In this document: in pieces, positions 34,814-44,081 of the stretch
Layout of the letters: every line of letters starts with the position of its first letter
Numbering within the stretch: the first letter of the stretch is position 1
DNA from: an uncultured Campylobacter sp.
GTDB taxonomy: Bacteria > Campylobacterota > Campylobacteria > Campylobacterales > Campylobacteraceae
Direction of reading: 5' to 3'
Assembly: GCA_937990735.1 (NCBI GenBank)
Contig: CALKQT010000013.1
Span: 28,772-92,771, forward strand
DNA length: 64,000 bases
Notes under the pieces: generated by a model
Seen by the model: the letters and a program-made list of their open reading frames with translations, nothing else
What the model was told of the DNA's origin: nothing
Databases searched by the model: none
Made by a program: the position numbers and the translations under genes

Positions 34814-37630
34814 ATGCAGACCATCACGATCATCGATACGTTCGGCTTTTTTTTCAGGCTCTACTACGCTATGAGCGGGCTTAAGACCAAAGACGGCAAA
34901 CCCAGCGGCATGGTGAGCGGATTTGCGAGCTTCATCGCAAATCTTTCGAAGGAATTTAAGAGCGATTATATAATTTTCGCTCTGGATAGCAAGGGCAAGA
35001 CCTTCCGCTCGGATATCGATCCTAACTACAAAACCAACCGCCAAGCCCCGCCGCCCGCGCTTTTGCAGCAGCTGCCGGTCTGCATCGAGATGATCGAAAA
35101 GATGGGGCTTTACTCGCTCGGACGCGAGGGCTATGAGGCGGACGATCTCATCGCAAGCGTCGTTAAAAAGCACGGCGCCACGCATAAAATCAACATCGTT
35201 ACCTCCGACAAGGACCTGTATCAGCTCATCGGCGAAAACGTTAAAATTTACAGCCACGGCAAAAAGATGCTTTACGGCAGAGAGGAGTGCTTGCAGCGCT
35301 ACGGCGTCTATCCCGAGCAGATCGTGGATTTTTTAGCGATCTGCGGCGACAGCGCCGATAATATCCCGGGCGTGCGGGGCATCGGCGATAAGGGAGCGAA
35401 GAAGCTTTTAGACGAATGGGGCTCGCTCGATGGGATCTATTCAAATTTAGACCGCCTGCCGCAAAACAAACAGCGCGAGTATCTGATAGAAGGGAAGCAG
35501 AGCGCCTACATAAGCAAGCGCCTGGCCACGCTTTACGACGAACTGGAAATCCCACCTTTAGAGGACGCGAAATTCCCGCAGCAAAATCCGCTTTTTAAAA
35601 TTCGCGAAATTTTAAAAGATTATGCGCTAAACAGACTGCTGTCCGCGTTAAGCCTGCAGGAGCAGAACGGACTTGATCTTTGGGGCGAGGGCAAAGGCGC
35701 AAGCGTAAAAAGCTCCGTTTTGGGCGCGGGCGGGAAGGGCGCGGGCGCAGAGCCGTCTCACGGCGGCTCTATATTAGACGCTGCCGTAGGGGGGCTAGAC
35801 GGGCAAAATTCTATCTCAGGCGGTTCCGCTTGCGGCGGGCAAAGCTGCGAGAGCGCTTTTAAAACGCCATTTGCGCCTATATGCATTACCGATGCCGCGG
35901 AGCTTGCGAGGCTGTGCGAGGGAGTGGGCGCCGAGACCTTAGTGAGCTTCGATACGGAAACTACTAGCATCGATAGCAAAAGCGCCAAGATCGTGGGCTT
36001 TTCGTTTGCGTTTAACGAGGAGCGCGCCTATTACGTCCCGCTCGCGCATAGCTATTTGGGCGCTCCGGCTCAAATTTCTTCGGACGCGGCAAAGGCTGCG
36101 ATCGGCTCGCTGTTTCGCGGTTATGTCGTGGGGCAAAATTTAAAATACGATTTTGAGATCGTGAAAAATAATTTTAATATCGAGCCGCCTGCGCGCTTTG
36201 CCGATACGATGGTACTAGCATGGCTGCTTGATCCCGCAAACGCCGTGGGGATGGACTCTATCTCGCCGCGGTATCTGGGGTATGAGACTGTGCATTTCGG
36301 CGACGTCGTCAAAAAGGGCGAGACCTTCGCCTCCGTGGAGCTGGACGCCGCTACGATCTATGCGAGCGAGGATGCGTGGGTGACGCTGAGGTTGTATTTT
36401 AAGCTCAAACAGCTGCTAGAGCCTGCGCTTTTTAAGCTCGCGCAGGAGCTTGAGTTTCCGTTCGTGCGGGTGCTTTGGCAGATGCAAAGATGCGGCATCA
36501 AGATCGACGTAGAGATGATAAAGCGCCTTATCGGGCGCAACGAGAAGTCTCTACGAGCGCTCACGGATGAAATTTATGAGCTTTGCGGCGAGCAGTTTAA
36601 TATAAACTCTCCCGCTCAGCTCGGCGCCGTGCTTTTCGAGCGGCTTGGACTTCCTGCCGCAAAGCGCACCAAGACGGGCTATAGCACCGACGAAAGCGTA
36701 CTGAAGGATCTTACGGCGCTGCATCCCGCGGTGGGTAAAATTTTAGACTACCGCGAGCTGTTTAAGCTGCAAAGCACCTACTGCGAGCCGCTGCTGCAGC
36801 TTGCCTTAGCCGATGCGCAAAACCGCGTCAGATCGAATTTCTTGCAGACCGGCACGGCCACCGGGCGGTTAGCGAGCAAAAATCCGAACCTTCAAAATAT
36901 CCCCGCGCGCGGCACCTTTGCGAAGGACGTGCGGGACTGCTTCCTAGCAGAGGGGGGTTACTCGCTGATCTCGCTTGATTACTCGCAGATCGAGCTGCGC
37001 CTGCTAGCGCACTTTTCGCGCGATCCTGCGCTTTTGGCGGCGTTTAGGGCGGATGAGGACATTCACGCGCGCACGGCGATTAGCATCTTCGACAACGCGC
37101 AGCCCGCGCACCGCACGATCGCAAAGAGCATAAATTTCGGCCTTATCTACGGCATGGGCGCAGGCAAGCTAAGCGATAGCCTAGGCATCGCGCGCGCCGA
37201 GGCGAAAGGCTATATCGAGCGCTATTTCGCGGCGTTTTCTACGATCAAGGAGTTTTTGCAAAGCATAAAATCGGACGCAAAAGCGGATGGCTACGTAAGC
37301 ACGCTTTTTGGGCGTAGGCGCTACTTCGACTTCGCAAATGCGCGCAACAACATGGTCTATGCGAGTTACGAGCGCGAGGCGGTGAATACGAAATTTCAAG
37401 GCTCCGCCGCCGACATCATCAAAAAGGCGATGGTTGAGATTTCGCCGCTGCTAAACGACGAGGCGCGGCTGATATTGCAGATCCACGACGAGCTGATCTT
37501 CGAGGTGCGGGACGATCTGGCGCAGAGCTTCGGCGAGCGCGCGCAGGAGATAATGCAAAGCGCGGCGAGCCTAAACGTGCCTTTAAAGACGAGCCTAAAC
37601 ATCGCCAAGCGCTGGGGCGAGCTGAAGTAA
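34814..37630 (+). CDS. polA: DNA polymerase I with a Gly-rich linker
   Basis: The 938-residue enzyme has the N-terminal 5' nuclease domain (about 1-285; GYEADDLIASVVKK, CGDSADNIPGVRGIG), a 3'-5' exonuclease domain with intact DTE catalytic residues at 380-382 and VGQNLKYDFEIVKNN, and the polymerase domain (about 560-938) with motif A (SLDYSQIELRLLAH), motif B (RTIAKSINFGLIYGMG) and motif C (IHDELIFEV). Between the nuclease and exonuclease domains, residues 291-352 form a Gly/Ser/Ala-rich linker not typical of PolA. It repairs gaps and removes Okazaki primers. Confidence 0.96.
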   Translation: MQTITIIDTFGFFFRLYYAMSGLKTKDGKPSGMVSGFASFIANLSKEFKSDYIIFALDSKGKTFRSDIDPNYKTNRQAPPPALLQQLPVCIEMIEKMGLYSLGREGYEADDLIASVVKKHGATHKINIVTSDKDLYQLIGENVKIYSHGKKMLYGREECLQRYGVYPEQIVDFLAICGDSADNIPGVRGIGDKGAKKLLDEWGSLDGIYSNLDRLPQNKQREYLIEGKQSAYISKRLATLYDELEIPPLEDAKFPQQNPLFKIREILKDYALNRLLSALSLQEQNGLDLWGEGKGASVKSSVLGAGGKGAGAEPSHGGSILDAAVGGLDGQNSISGGSACGGQSCESAFKTPFAPICITDAAELARLCEGVGAETLVSFDTETTSIDSKSAKIVGFSFAFNEERAYYVPLAHSYLGAPAQISSDAAKAAIGSLFRGYVVGQNLKYDFEIVKNNFNIEPPARFADTMVLAWLLDPANAVGMDSISPRYLGYETVHFGDVVKKGETFASVELDAATIYASEDAWVTLRLYFKLKQLLEPALFKLAQELEFPFVRVLWQMQRCGIKIDVEMIKRLIGRNEKSLRALTDEIYELCGEQFNINSPAQLGAVLFERLGLPAAKRTKTGYSTDESVLKDLTALHPAVGKILDYRELFKLQSTYCEPLLQLALADAQNRVRSNFLQTGTATGRLASKNPNLQNIPARGTFAKDVRDCFLAEGGYSLISLDYSQIELRLLAHFSRDPALLAAFRADEDIHARTAISIFDNAQPAHRTIAKSINFGLIYGMGAGKLSDSLGIARAEAKGYIERYFAAFSTIKEFLQSIKSDAKADGYVSTLFGRRRYFDFANARNNMVYASYEREAVNTKFQGSAADIIKKAMVEISPLLNDEARLILQIHDELIFEVRDDLAQSFGERAQEIMQSAASLNVPLKTSLNIAKRWGELK

Positions 37631-38276
37631 CTCCGCCAAATTTAAAGCGGCTAAAATTTTAAGCGGAATTTAAACGGCGCGCAGAATTTTAAATTTTGAG
37701 CAGGACGGAACCTAAATTTGCTCGTTTGATAAATTTAATTGCGCTAAATTCAGACCGAGCGACTGCGAGCGGTTGGCGTGGTGTGGCACAGATCGCCGAC
37801 ACCTTTAAAATTTTGATTAAATTTAAGCTCTCCGCTTAGCAATATCAAACGGCGGTTAGATAGATTTATCCGAATTAAATTTAAACGATGTGTTTTAGCA
37901 AGAGATCTGGATAAATTTTGCCGTGCATATAAATTAAAATTTCATTTCAACGCTGTAGTGGCGGAATTTTTAAATTTAAATTTTACGCAAAGCCGCGCGC
38001 TTCATGAAATTTAACGAGTGAAAATTCATACAAAATTTAGCCCGCGAGAAAATGGACATAGGTTTTGCGAAAAGAGATTTTTGTAAGATGAAATGATCGG
38101 CGGCGGGTCTTTTTAAACCCTCCATGTGCGCCGGTTCGTAAAGACCGCGCCCTTATAGCCTCACGAGCTAAGCTATAAGGATTTTGGACGAAATTTTGGC
38201 ATGAATTCTGCGCGCCCGCGTAAATTTTTACAAACCTGCGTAGAAATTCCGCGAGCTTGCGCAGATTCCGTGCCGC
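37631..38276. other. Intergenic gap between converging polA and metB
   Basis: This gap of about 645 nt shows no credible coding frame and no tRNA. The polA-proximal two thirds are AT-rich words; the metB-proximal part (about 38092-38180) is GC-richer and contains several inverted repeats, including the hairpin listed separately. That part could be a terminator complex or a small RNA. Confidence 0.4.
38151..38180. repeat. 9-bp hairpin, possible terminator
   Basis: The perfect arms CCTTATAGC and GCTATAAGG enclose a 12-nt loop, between converging polA and metB. A second, imperfect pair, GGTCTTT / AAAGACC, lies just upstream (about 38106-38146) around CGGCG / CGCCG. Confidence 0.5.
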
Positions 38277-39413
38277 CTATTTTTTAGATTTTTCTAACGC
38301 GGCGGTAAGGTCCGCTATGAGATCGTCCGCGTTTTCGATGCCTATGGCTAGGCGCAGCAAATTTTGACTGATGCCGATGCGCTCTTGCAACTCGCGCGGA
38401 TAGCTCTCGTGCGTCATCGACGCGGGATGGCAGATCAGGCTCTCTACGCCGCCCAGGCTCACGGCTAGATCGAATAGCTCAAGGCTGCGCGCAAAGGTTT
38501 TATAGTCGTATTGCGGCTTAAGCACCAGTGAGATGACCGCTCCGATACCGCTAGCTTGGCGATTTTGTATCTTTTTTTCGCTCGCAGAATGCGAGCCTGC
38601 AAAATTTACCGCCTCTACCGCAGGATTGCCGCGTAAAAATTCTATTATCTTTAGCGTATTTTCACTCTGGCGGTCGAAGCGCACGCTTAGCGTTTTAAGC
38701 CCGCGTATGAGCGAATACGCGTCGGTAGGCGATAGCGTCGCGCCCAGAGTGTTTTTCATAAATTGAATTCTTGCGGCAAGCTCGTCATCATTCGTCGTAA
38801 CGATGCCGGCGATCAGATCGGCATGCCCGCCTATGTATTTGGTCGCGCTATAAACCACGACGTCTGCGCCGTGCTCTAGCGGGCGCTGATAATATGGGGT
38901 CAAAAAGGTATTATCCATAACCACAAGCGCGCCGTTTTTGTGCGCGAGCTCGCTGATGCGCTCAATATCGGTTACTCGCAAAAGCGGATTTGATGGTGTT
39001 TCGATGAACACCATTTTGACGTCGCTCGGAATTTCGCTGATCGAATTCAGATCGTCCACTAAGTCGTAATTGACCCCTTGATTTTTAAAAATCCCGCTTA
39101 CGTAGCGATAGGTGCCGCCGTAGACGTTATTATTTAGCAGCACGCGATCGCCGCTTTTAAGCAGCGAAAACGCAGCGCTCGTAGCCGCCATGCCCGAGGC
39201 TAGCGCGAAGGCGTATTTGCTGCCTTCGAATTTTGCAAAAAGCTCCTCAAAGGCGTTGCGCGTAGGATTTGCGCCGCGCGAATAGGCGTATTTGCCGAAA
39301 TCATCCAGGCTTTCTTGCACGAAGGTGCTGGCTAGATATATCGGCGGAATCACCGCGTTGTGGGGGTTGGACTTGGCCTCTATGCCCTTTACGATTAGGG
39401 TATCTATTTTCAT
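38277..39413 (-). CDS. metB: PLP-dependent trans-sulfuration enzyme (cystathionine gamma-synthase/lyase type)
   Basis: A 378-residue Cys/Met metabolism PLP enzyme. The PLP lysine lies in VVYSATKYIGGHAD (near 200); YSRGANPTRNAFEELFAKFE near 44 and the substrate-binding SLGGVESLICHPASMTH near 330 are typical of MetB and of the lyase MetC/CTH type. The substrate direction cannot be fixed from these motifs. It is followed upstream (25 nt) by an amino-acid ABC transporter, which suggests a sulfur amino acid pathway: uptake of cystine plus trans-sulfuration. Confidence 0.85.
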   Translation of the reverse strand: MKIDTLIVKGIEAKSNPHNAVIPPIYLASTFVQESLDDFGKYAYSRGANPTRNAFEELFAKFEGSKYAFALASGMAATSAAFSLLKSGDRVLLNNNVYGGTYRYVSGIFKNQGVNYDLVDDLNSISEIPSDVKMVFIETPSNPLLRVTDIERISELAHKNGALVVMDNTFLTPYYQRPLEHGADVVVYSATKYIGGHADLIAGIVTTNDDELAARIQFMKNTLGATLSPTDAYSLIRGLKTLSVRFDRQSENTLKIIEFLRGNPAVEAVNFAGSHSASEKKIQNRQASGIGAVISLVLKPQYDYKTFARSLELFDLAVSLGGVESLICHPASMTHESYPRELQERIGISQNLLRLAIGIENADDLIADLTAALEKSKK

Positions 39414-39438
39414 CTTTTCTCCTTGAAATTTAATGGAT

Positions 39439-40176
39439 TTAAAAGCTCATCGCTCCGATAAATTTAGCTATGCGCTCGTCGCTGCTACCGAAGAATTCCT
39501 CTGCGTCGCCGTCGAATGCGATAACTCCGCCGTCTAAGAATAAAATTCTATCTGCGATCTTGCGTGCAAAGCCCATATTGTGTGTAACGATGATGAGCGA
39601 GCGATCCTCTGCGGCAAGCTCGGCGATAGTCTTTAACACCTGCGCCTCAAGTTCGGGATCAAGCGCGCTCGTAGGCTCGTCCAGCAGCAAAAACTCAGGC
39701 TGCATAGCAAGTGCTCGCGCGATCGCCACGCGCTGGCTCTGACCGCCGGAGAGGCGAGCCGGATACGCGCCAGCTTTATCCGCCATGCCGACTTTTTTTA
39801 GCAGCGTCATTGCATTTGCCTCGGCAAGCTCGCGTGGCTGTTTTAGTACGTGTACGGGCGCTTCGATGACGTTTTGCAAGACGTTGAGGTGCGGAAAGAG
39901 ATTGAAGCTTTGAAAAACCATGCCCGTATGCGCGCGGAACGGATGATACTCGCTTGTTTTATGCGGAGCGTCGAAATTTATCTTAAACTCGCCTAGCTGT
40001 AGCTCGCCGCCGCTTGGAATTTCGAGCAGATTTATGCAGCGCAGCATCGTGGATTTGCCGGAGCCAGAGCTTCCTAAAATCACCGTCGTTTGCCCGTCGT
40101 GAAATTCTAAGCTTAGCCCATTTAGCACAACGTGATCGCCGAAGCGCTTAGTTAAGTTCGTAAATTTTATCATCAC
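39439..40176 (-). CDS. Polar amino-acid ABC transporter ATP-binding protein
   Basis: A 245-residue ATPase of the GlnQ/TcyC type. Walker A GSSGSGKST (about 35-43), the signature LSGGQSQRVAIARAL, and Walker B FLLLDEPTSALDPELE are intact. It starts 4 nt inside the end of the permease gene. With the permease and two binding proteins it forms an importer, probably for cystine or a related polar amino acid, judged from the neighbouring metB and the TcyJ-like binding proteins. Confidence 0.9.
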   Translation of the reverse strand: MMIKFTNLTKRFGDHVVLNGLSLEFHDGQTTVILGSSGSGKSTMLRCINLLEIPSGGELQLGEFKINFDAPHKTSEYHPFRAHTGMVFQSFNLFPHLNVLQNVIEAPVHVLKQPRELAEANAMTLLKKVGMADKAGAYPARLSGGQSQRVAIARALAMQPEFLLLDEPTSALDPELEAQVLKTIAELAAEDRSLIIVTHNMGFARKIADRILFLDGGVIAFDGDAEEFFGSSDERIAKFIGAMSF

Positions 40177-40841
40177 ACGAACCTTGAAAATCGTCGCTCT
40201 AGCTTGGATTGCAAAAACGTAAGAAGGGTGCAGACTGCTAGATAAAATAGCGCCGCCAGCACGTATAACGTGAGCGGATCGAATGCCCGCGCAGCAATAC
40301 GTTGAGCGACCATAAACATATCGACCATCGTAATCGAGGCTACGAGCGAAGTGTCTTTAAGCGTAGAGATAAATATATTTGATAGCGGCGGCAGCGATAT
40401 GCGCGCTGCTTGCGGAGCGATAATGCGGCGCAGAATTTGAGCGTAGCTCATGCCTAAAGAGGTAGCCGCCTCCCATTGTCCCTTTGGCACTGATAGGATC
40501 GCAGCTCGCACCGCCTCTGAAGCGTAAGCGCCGATATTGAGGCTAAAGGTAATGATCGCAGCAGCCCAAACATCAAGTGTGATCCCAACGATTGGAAGTC
40601 CGAAATAGACGATAAAAAGCTGCACCAAAAGCGGAGTGCCGCGAAAAATCCAAATATAAATTTTGCTTAGCTGCTTTAAAATTTTAAAATTTGCGATGCG
40701 TGCGACCGCCGTCAGCACCGCAAGCACGAGCCCGAGCAGAAATGAGATTATCGTAAGCGGGATCGTAACTTGTAACAGGGCTAGCGCCATCGGCTCTAGC
40801 GAGCTGCTAACAAGCTCTAAAATTCTGCTTGTTTCGTTCAT
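40173..40841 (-). CDS. Amino-acid ABC transporter permease
   Basis: A 222-residue inner membrane permease of the HisM/GlnP class, with about five membrane segments and the EAA-type loop EAATSLGMSYAQILRRIIAPQA near residues 143-164. It overlaps the binding-protein gene by 4 nt upstream and the ATPase by 4 nt downstream. It works as a homodimer in this importer class. Confidence 0.9.
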   Translation of the reverse strand: MNETSRILELVSSSLEPMALALLQVTIPLTIISFLLGLVLAVLTAVARIANFKILKQLSKIYIWIFRGTPLLVQLFIVYFGLPIVGITLDVWAAAIITFSLNIGAYASEAVRAAILSVPKGQWEAATSLGMSYAQILRRIIAPQAARISLPPLSNIFISTLKDTSLVASITMVDMFMVAQRIAARAFDPLTLYVLAALFYLAVCTLLTFLQSKLERRFSRFV

Positions 40842-41587
40842 TCACTCACATCTTTGCCGAAATATTTAAGCGAAATTTCTTTTAGCCTGCCTTCGGCTTT
40901 GAGTTCGTTTAAGGCTTTGCTGATTTGATCTGCGAGCTCTTTATTGCCCTTTTGCACGATTGCAGCGCTATAATCGACATCTTTTAGCTTTGCAGCGATC
41001 TTAATCGGAGCGTCCGGGCGCTGCTTTAAAAAGTCGTAAAATACGGTATTATCGCGCACGACGGTATCTACGCGGCGAGCGATCAGTAGCTCCATACTTT
41101 TAGCGAAACTATCGACGGTTACGTTTTGCGCGCCGTATTTTTTAGCGACTTGCGCCCAGTTGCTGGTAGCAGAGTCCGCATTTTTCTTGCCTTTTAAATC
41201 CTCGAAGCTTTTAATGTCGTTGTTATCTTTATGCACGATGATAGCTCCGTAAACGACGGTGTAGGGCACTGAATACTCATATTTTTTCTTGCGCTCATCA
41301 GTAATGCTTACTTGATTAAACACAGCGTCTGCCTTGCCTGCATCAAATGCTGCAAGCATCGCATCCCAAGGCGCGGTTAGAAATTCTATTTTTAGACCAA
41401 GCTTTTCGGCGACTGCGCGCGCGACATCTACGTCGTATCCTACGAGCTCATTTTTGTCGTTATAATACGAAAATGGCGAAAAGGTGCCTTCCGTAGCTAC
41501 TTTAAGCGTGCCTTCGCGTAGCGTTTTAGAGTTTGCGACGCATATTAAAAGCGCGCACGCAAGCAAAGTTTTTATTAAATTTTTCAT
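40838..41587 (-). CDS. Periplasmic amino-acid binding protein 1
   Basis: A 249-residue solute-binding protein with a signal peptide (LIKTLLACALLICVANS). The mature part begins KTLREGTLKVATEGTFSPFS and contains the ligand-contact region NQVSITDERKKKYEYS and SATSNWAQVAKKYGA of the cluster-3 family (cystine/polar amino acids; compare E. coli TcyJ). It is coupled to the permease gene by a 4-nt overlap. A close paralogue, gene 41681-42424, precedes it. Confidence 0.88.
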   Translation of the reverse strand: MKNLIKTLLACALLICVANSKTLREGTLKVATEGTFSPFSYYNDKNELVGYDVDVARAVAEKLGLKIEFLTAPWDAMLAAFDAGKADAVFNQVSITDERKKKYEYSVPYTVVYGAIIVHKDNNDIKSFEDLKGKKNADSATSNWAQVAKKYGAQNVTVDSFAKSMELLIARRVDTVVRDNTVFYDFLKQRPDAPIKIAAKLKDVDYSAAIVQKGNKELADQISKALNELKAEGRLKEISLKYFGKDVSE

Positions 41588-41680
41588 AATTCCTCCAAAA
41601 TTTTATGAGCGAAATTTAAAATGCGAAATTCCGCCCAACCAAGTTTAAAATTCCACGCTTCAACTAAGCGGTCGTAAAAT

Positions 41681-42424
41681 TTACTCCGTAATGTCTTTGC
41701 CAAAATATTTAAGTGAAATTTCTTTCAGCACGCCTTTTTGCTTTAGCGATTTTAGCGCGGAATTTATCTGCGCCGTCAGCTCATCATCCTTTTTAAGCAG
41801 CACAGCGGAATAGATCGGCTCATTGCCTTGAGCTGCGATCTTTAGCGGGGCGTTCGGGCGCTGCTTCATATAGTCGAAAAATGTGATGTTGTCGTTGATC
41901 GTAGCGTCTGCGCGACGAGCTATGATGAGCTCCACACCCTTGCTAAATCCGTCTGCTGTAACGACCTCGGCGCCATAGCTGCGCGCCATATCCGCCCAGT
42001 TACTGGTAGCGGAGTGGACGCTTTTTTTGCCTTTAAGATCCGCAAAACTTTTGATCTCCTCGTTATCAGCTCGCACTACCAGCGCAGCATAAGCCACGGT
42101 ATAAGGCTCGCTGAAATTATATTTTTTCTTGCGCTCCTGCGTGATGCTTACTTGATTCATCGCTATGTCCGCTTTGCCTGCATCAAATGCCGCGAGCATC
42201 GCATCCCACGGCGCGGTTAAAAATTCCGCCTTTAACCCTAGCTCTTTTGCTAGTGCGCGAGCGATATCGACATCAAAGCCGGTAAGATTATTTTTCTCAT
42301 CATAGAAAGAATACGGCGAGTAAGTCCCCTCTGTGGCTATTACGAGCGTGCCCTCTTTAAGCGTCTTAGCGCCTAAGATAGCGGTGATCAGCGCTGTTGC
42401 GAGCAGGGCTTTAAATATTTTCAT
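41681..42424 (-). CDS. Periplasmic amino-acid binding protein 2
   Basis: This 247-residue paralogue of the next gene also has a signal peptide (ALLATALITAILGA) and the family motifs ATEGTYSPYS, NQVSITQERKKKYNFS and SATSNWADMARSYGA. By eye roughly 60% of mature positions match the neighbour, so the pair is a tandem duplication that has diverged, perhaps giving two ligand preferences (for example cysteine and cystine). It is the first gene of the transporter operon. Confidence 0.88.
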   Translation of the reverse strand: MKIFKALLATALITAILGAKTLKEGTLVIATEGTYSPYSFYDEKNNLTGFDVDIARALAKELGLKAEFLTAPWDAMLAAFDAGKADIAMNQVSITQERKKKYNFSEPYTVAYAALVVRADNEEIKSFADLKGKKSVHSATSNWADMARSYGAEVVTADGFSKGVELIIARRADATINDNITFFDYMKQRPNAPLKIAAQGNEPIYSAVLLKKDDELTAQINSALKSLKQKGVLKEISLKYFGKDITE

Positions 42425-42473
42425 TACATCTCCTTGAAATTTAGCTATCGCTCGCGCTGCGAGCAGATGCGCG

Positions 42474-42479
42474 ATTATA
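42474..42479 (-). promoter_or_regulatory. Probable -10 box for the ABC transporter operon
   Basis: On the minus strand this reads TATAAT in CACGATATAATCGCGC, 50 nt before the start of binding protein 2. Confidence 0.55.
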
Positions 42480-42623
42480 TCGTGCGGAATATATAATTTT
42501 TATTAAAAATTTTAAATTTTAGTAAGACATGATACAAAATTTCGCCTGCATGACAAAACTTTAGCGTCATATATTTTTAAAATTTTGACAGAGGTGATTT
42601 ATAAAATTTTAAGTTTATTAGGT

Positions 42624-42683
42624 AAAAGTATCGCAGACCAAATTCAGCCTGCGATAAAAAATAAGATTTGCAAGTATTTCGAG
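42624..42683 (+). repeat. Dispersed 60-bp repeat, copy 1
   Basis: Matches 46859-46918 at 52 of 60 positions, without gaps and in the same orientation. It contains a hairpin TATCGCA (42629-42635) / TGCGATA (42650-42656) followed by the identical block AAATAAGATTTGCAAGTATTT. It lies about 200 nt upstream of the binding-protein 2 start. Confidence 0.7.
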
Positions 42684-42812
42684 GCGATTTTTTGAGTTAG
42701 AAGCTAAAATTTTGCGCAAGCTAGACTTCTGCTTGCAGTTGCGAGCGCAAGAGAAGCAAAAATTTCTCTCAAAAGCGCTCGCAAGATAAGCCTTTTAGAA
42801 AAAGACGAGCCG

Positions 42813-44072
42813 CTAACGAATTTGTCCGCCTCCGCGGACGACGTATTTATAGGTCGTCAGCTCCCTCACCCCCATCGGTCCTCTGGCGTGCAGCTTTTGC
42901 GTGCTGATGCCGATCTCGCCGCCGAACCCAAACTCGCTACCGTCGCTAAAACGAGTCGATGCGTTGGCGTAGACGACCGCGCTACCGATTTCGTTTAAAA
43001 ACCGCTCGACGTTTGCATAATCCTCGCTTAAAATCGCGTCCGAATGCCCGCTGGAATGCGCGTTTATAAAGCTGATCGCCTCGCTTACGTCCCGCACGGC
43101 GCGTACGGCTAGCACGAGATCCAAAAACTCGGCGCCAAAGTCGCTCTCGCCTGCAAGTTTGACGTTTTTAGTGCCTCGCAGCTCCGACTCGCACGCGCCC
43201 AGAAGCTCCGAGCTCACGCGAAACTCGACCTCCGGCATCTCGCGCACAAGCCCCGGTAAAATTTCGCCTACCACGCGCTCATGCAAAAGCACGCACTCTA
43301 CGGCGTTGCAGACGCTTGGGCGCTGGGTTTTGGCGTTTTTGATTATCTTTGCAGCCTCGCTTAAATTTGCGCTCTCATCGACGAAGATGTGGCACACCCC
43401 CGCGCCCGTCATGATGATCGGCACGGTCGCGTTTTGCGCAATAAAATCTTTTAAATTTTTGCCGCCTCGCGGTATCAAAACGTCGATATACTCACTCATT
43501 TTCGCCATTTGCGCCACTACTTCGCGCTCGGCGCTCTCCACGAGCTGCACCGCGCCTGCTGGTAAGCCAAATTTCGCCCCGGCTTCGTTAAATAAATTTA
43601 CTAAAAAGATATTCGAATTTAGCGCGCTAGCGCTGCCTCGCAGGATCGCCGCGTTGCCGCTTTTTAGCGTCAGAGCCGCTGCGTCGATGCTGACGTTTGG
43701 GCGGCTCTCGTAGATGATACCGAGCACCCCCAGTGGCACGCGCACGCGGCTGATTTGCATGCCGTTTGGATGGCTCCAGCCGCCTAGATTTTCGCCCACG
43801 ACTTCGGCGAAGCCCGCCACCTCGCGCACGCCTTGCGCCATCGCCTCGATACGGGCGTCGGTTAGCCTTAGGCGGTCCAGCAACGCCGCACTCAAGCCCG
43901 ATTTCTCGCCGTTTGCAAGGTCTTTGGCGTTCGCCGCTTTTATAGCCTCTTTTTGCGCAAGCAGCTCGTCCGCTACGGCGTTTAAAATTTCAAATTTAGC
44001 CTTGCTACCAAGTCTCAAAAGCTCGCCGCAAGCGGCTTTTGCGCGCTTACAGATATCTAAAATTTCGTTCAT
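42813..44072 (-). CDS. proA: Gamma-glutamyl phosphate reductase
   Basis: ProA reduces gamma-glutamyl phosphate to the semialdehyde in proline synthesis. The 419-residue aldehyde-dehydrogenase-fold protein has the catalytic Cys in QRPSVCNAVECVLLHE near 252, and the family segments GVIYESRPNVSIDAAAL and PRGGKNLKDFI. It lies 9 nt after a HEPN-family gene that sits between it and proB; proBA genes are normally adjacent, so an insertion is likely. Confidence 0.95.
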   Translation of the reverse strand: MNEILDICKRAKAACGELLRLGSKAKFEILNAVADELLAQKEAIKAANAKDLANGEKSGLSAALLDRLRLTDARIEAMAQGVREVAGFAEVVGENLGGWSHPNGMQISRVRVPLGVLGIIYESRPNVSIDAAALTLKSGNAAILRGSASALNSNIFLVNLFNEAGAKFGLPAGAVQLVESAEREVVAQMAKMSEYIDVLIPRGGKNLKDFIAQNATVPIIMTGAGVCHIFVDESANLSEAAKIIKNAKTQRPSVCNAVECVLLHERVVGEILPGLVREMPEVEFRVSSELLGACESELRGTKNVKLAGESDFGAEFLDLVLAVRAVRDVSEAISFINAHSSGHSDAILSEDYANVERFLNEIGSAVVYANASTRFSDGSEFGFGGEIGISTQKLHARGPMGVRELTTYKYVVRGGGQIR

Positions 44073-44081
44073 TTTCGCTCC

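Larger units (their letters stand above)
42425..42812. other. 388-nt gap between binding protein 2 and proA
   Basis: No coding frame is supported. It holds the binding-protein promoter and copy 1 of the 60-bp repeat, both listed. A further inverted repeat, GCTTGCAGTTGCGAGCGCAA with flanking GCGCAAG..CTTGC words near 42710-42755, may serve as terminator for proA. Confidence 0.5.
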
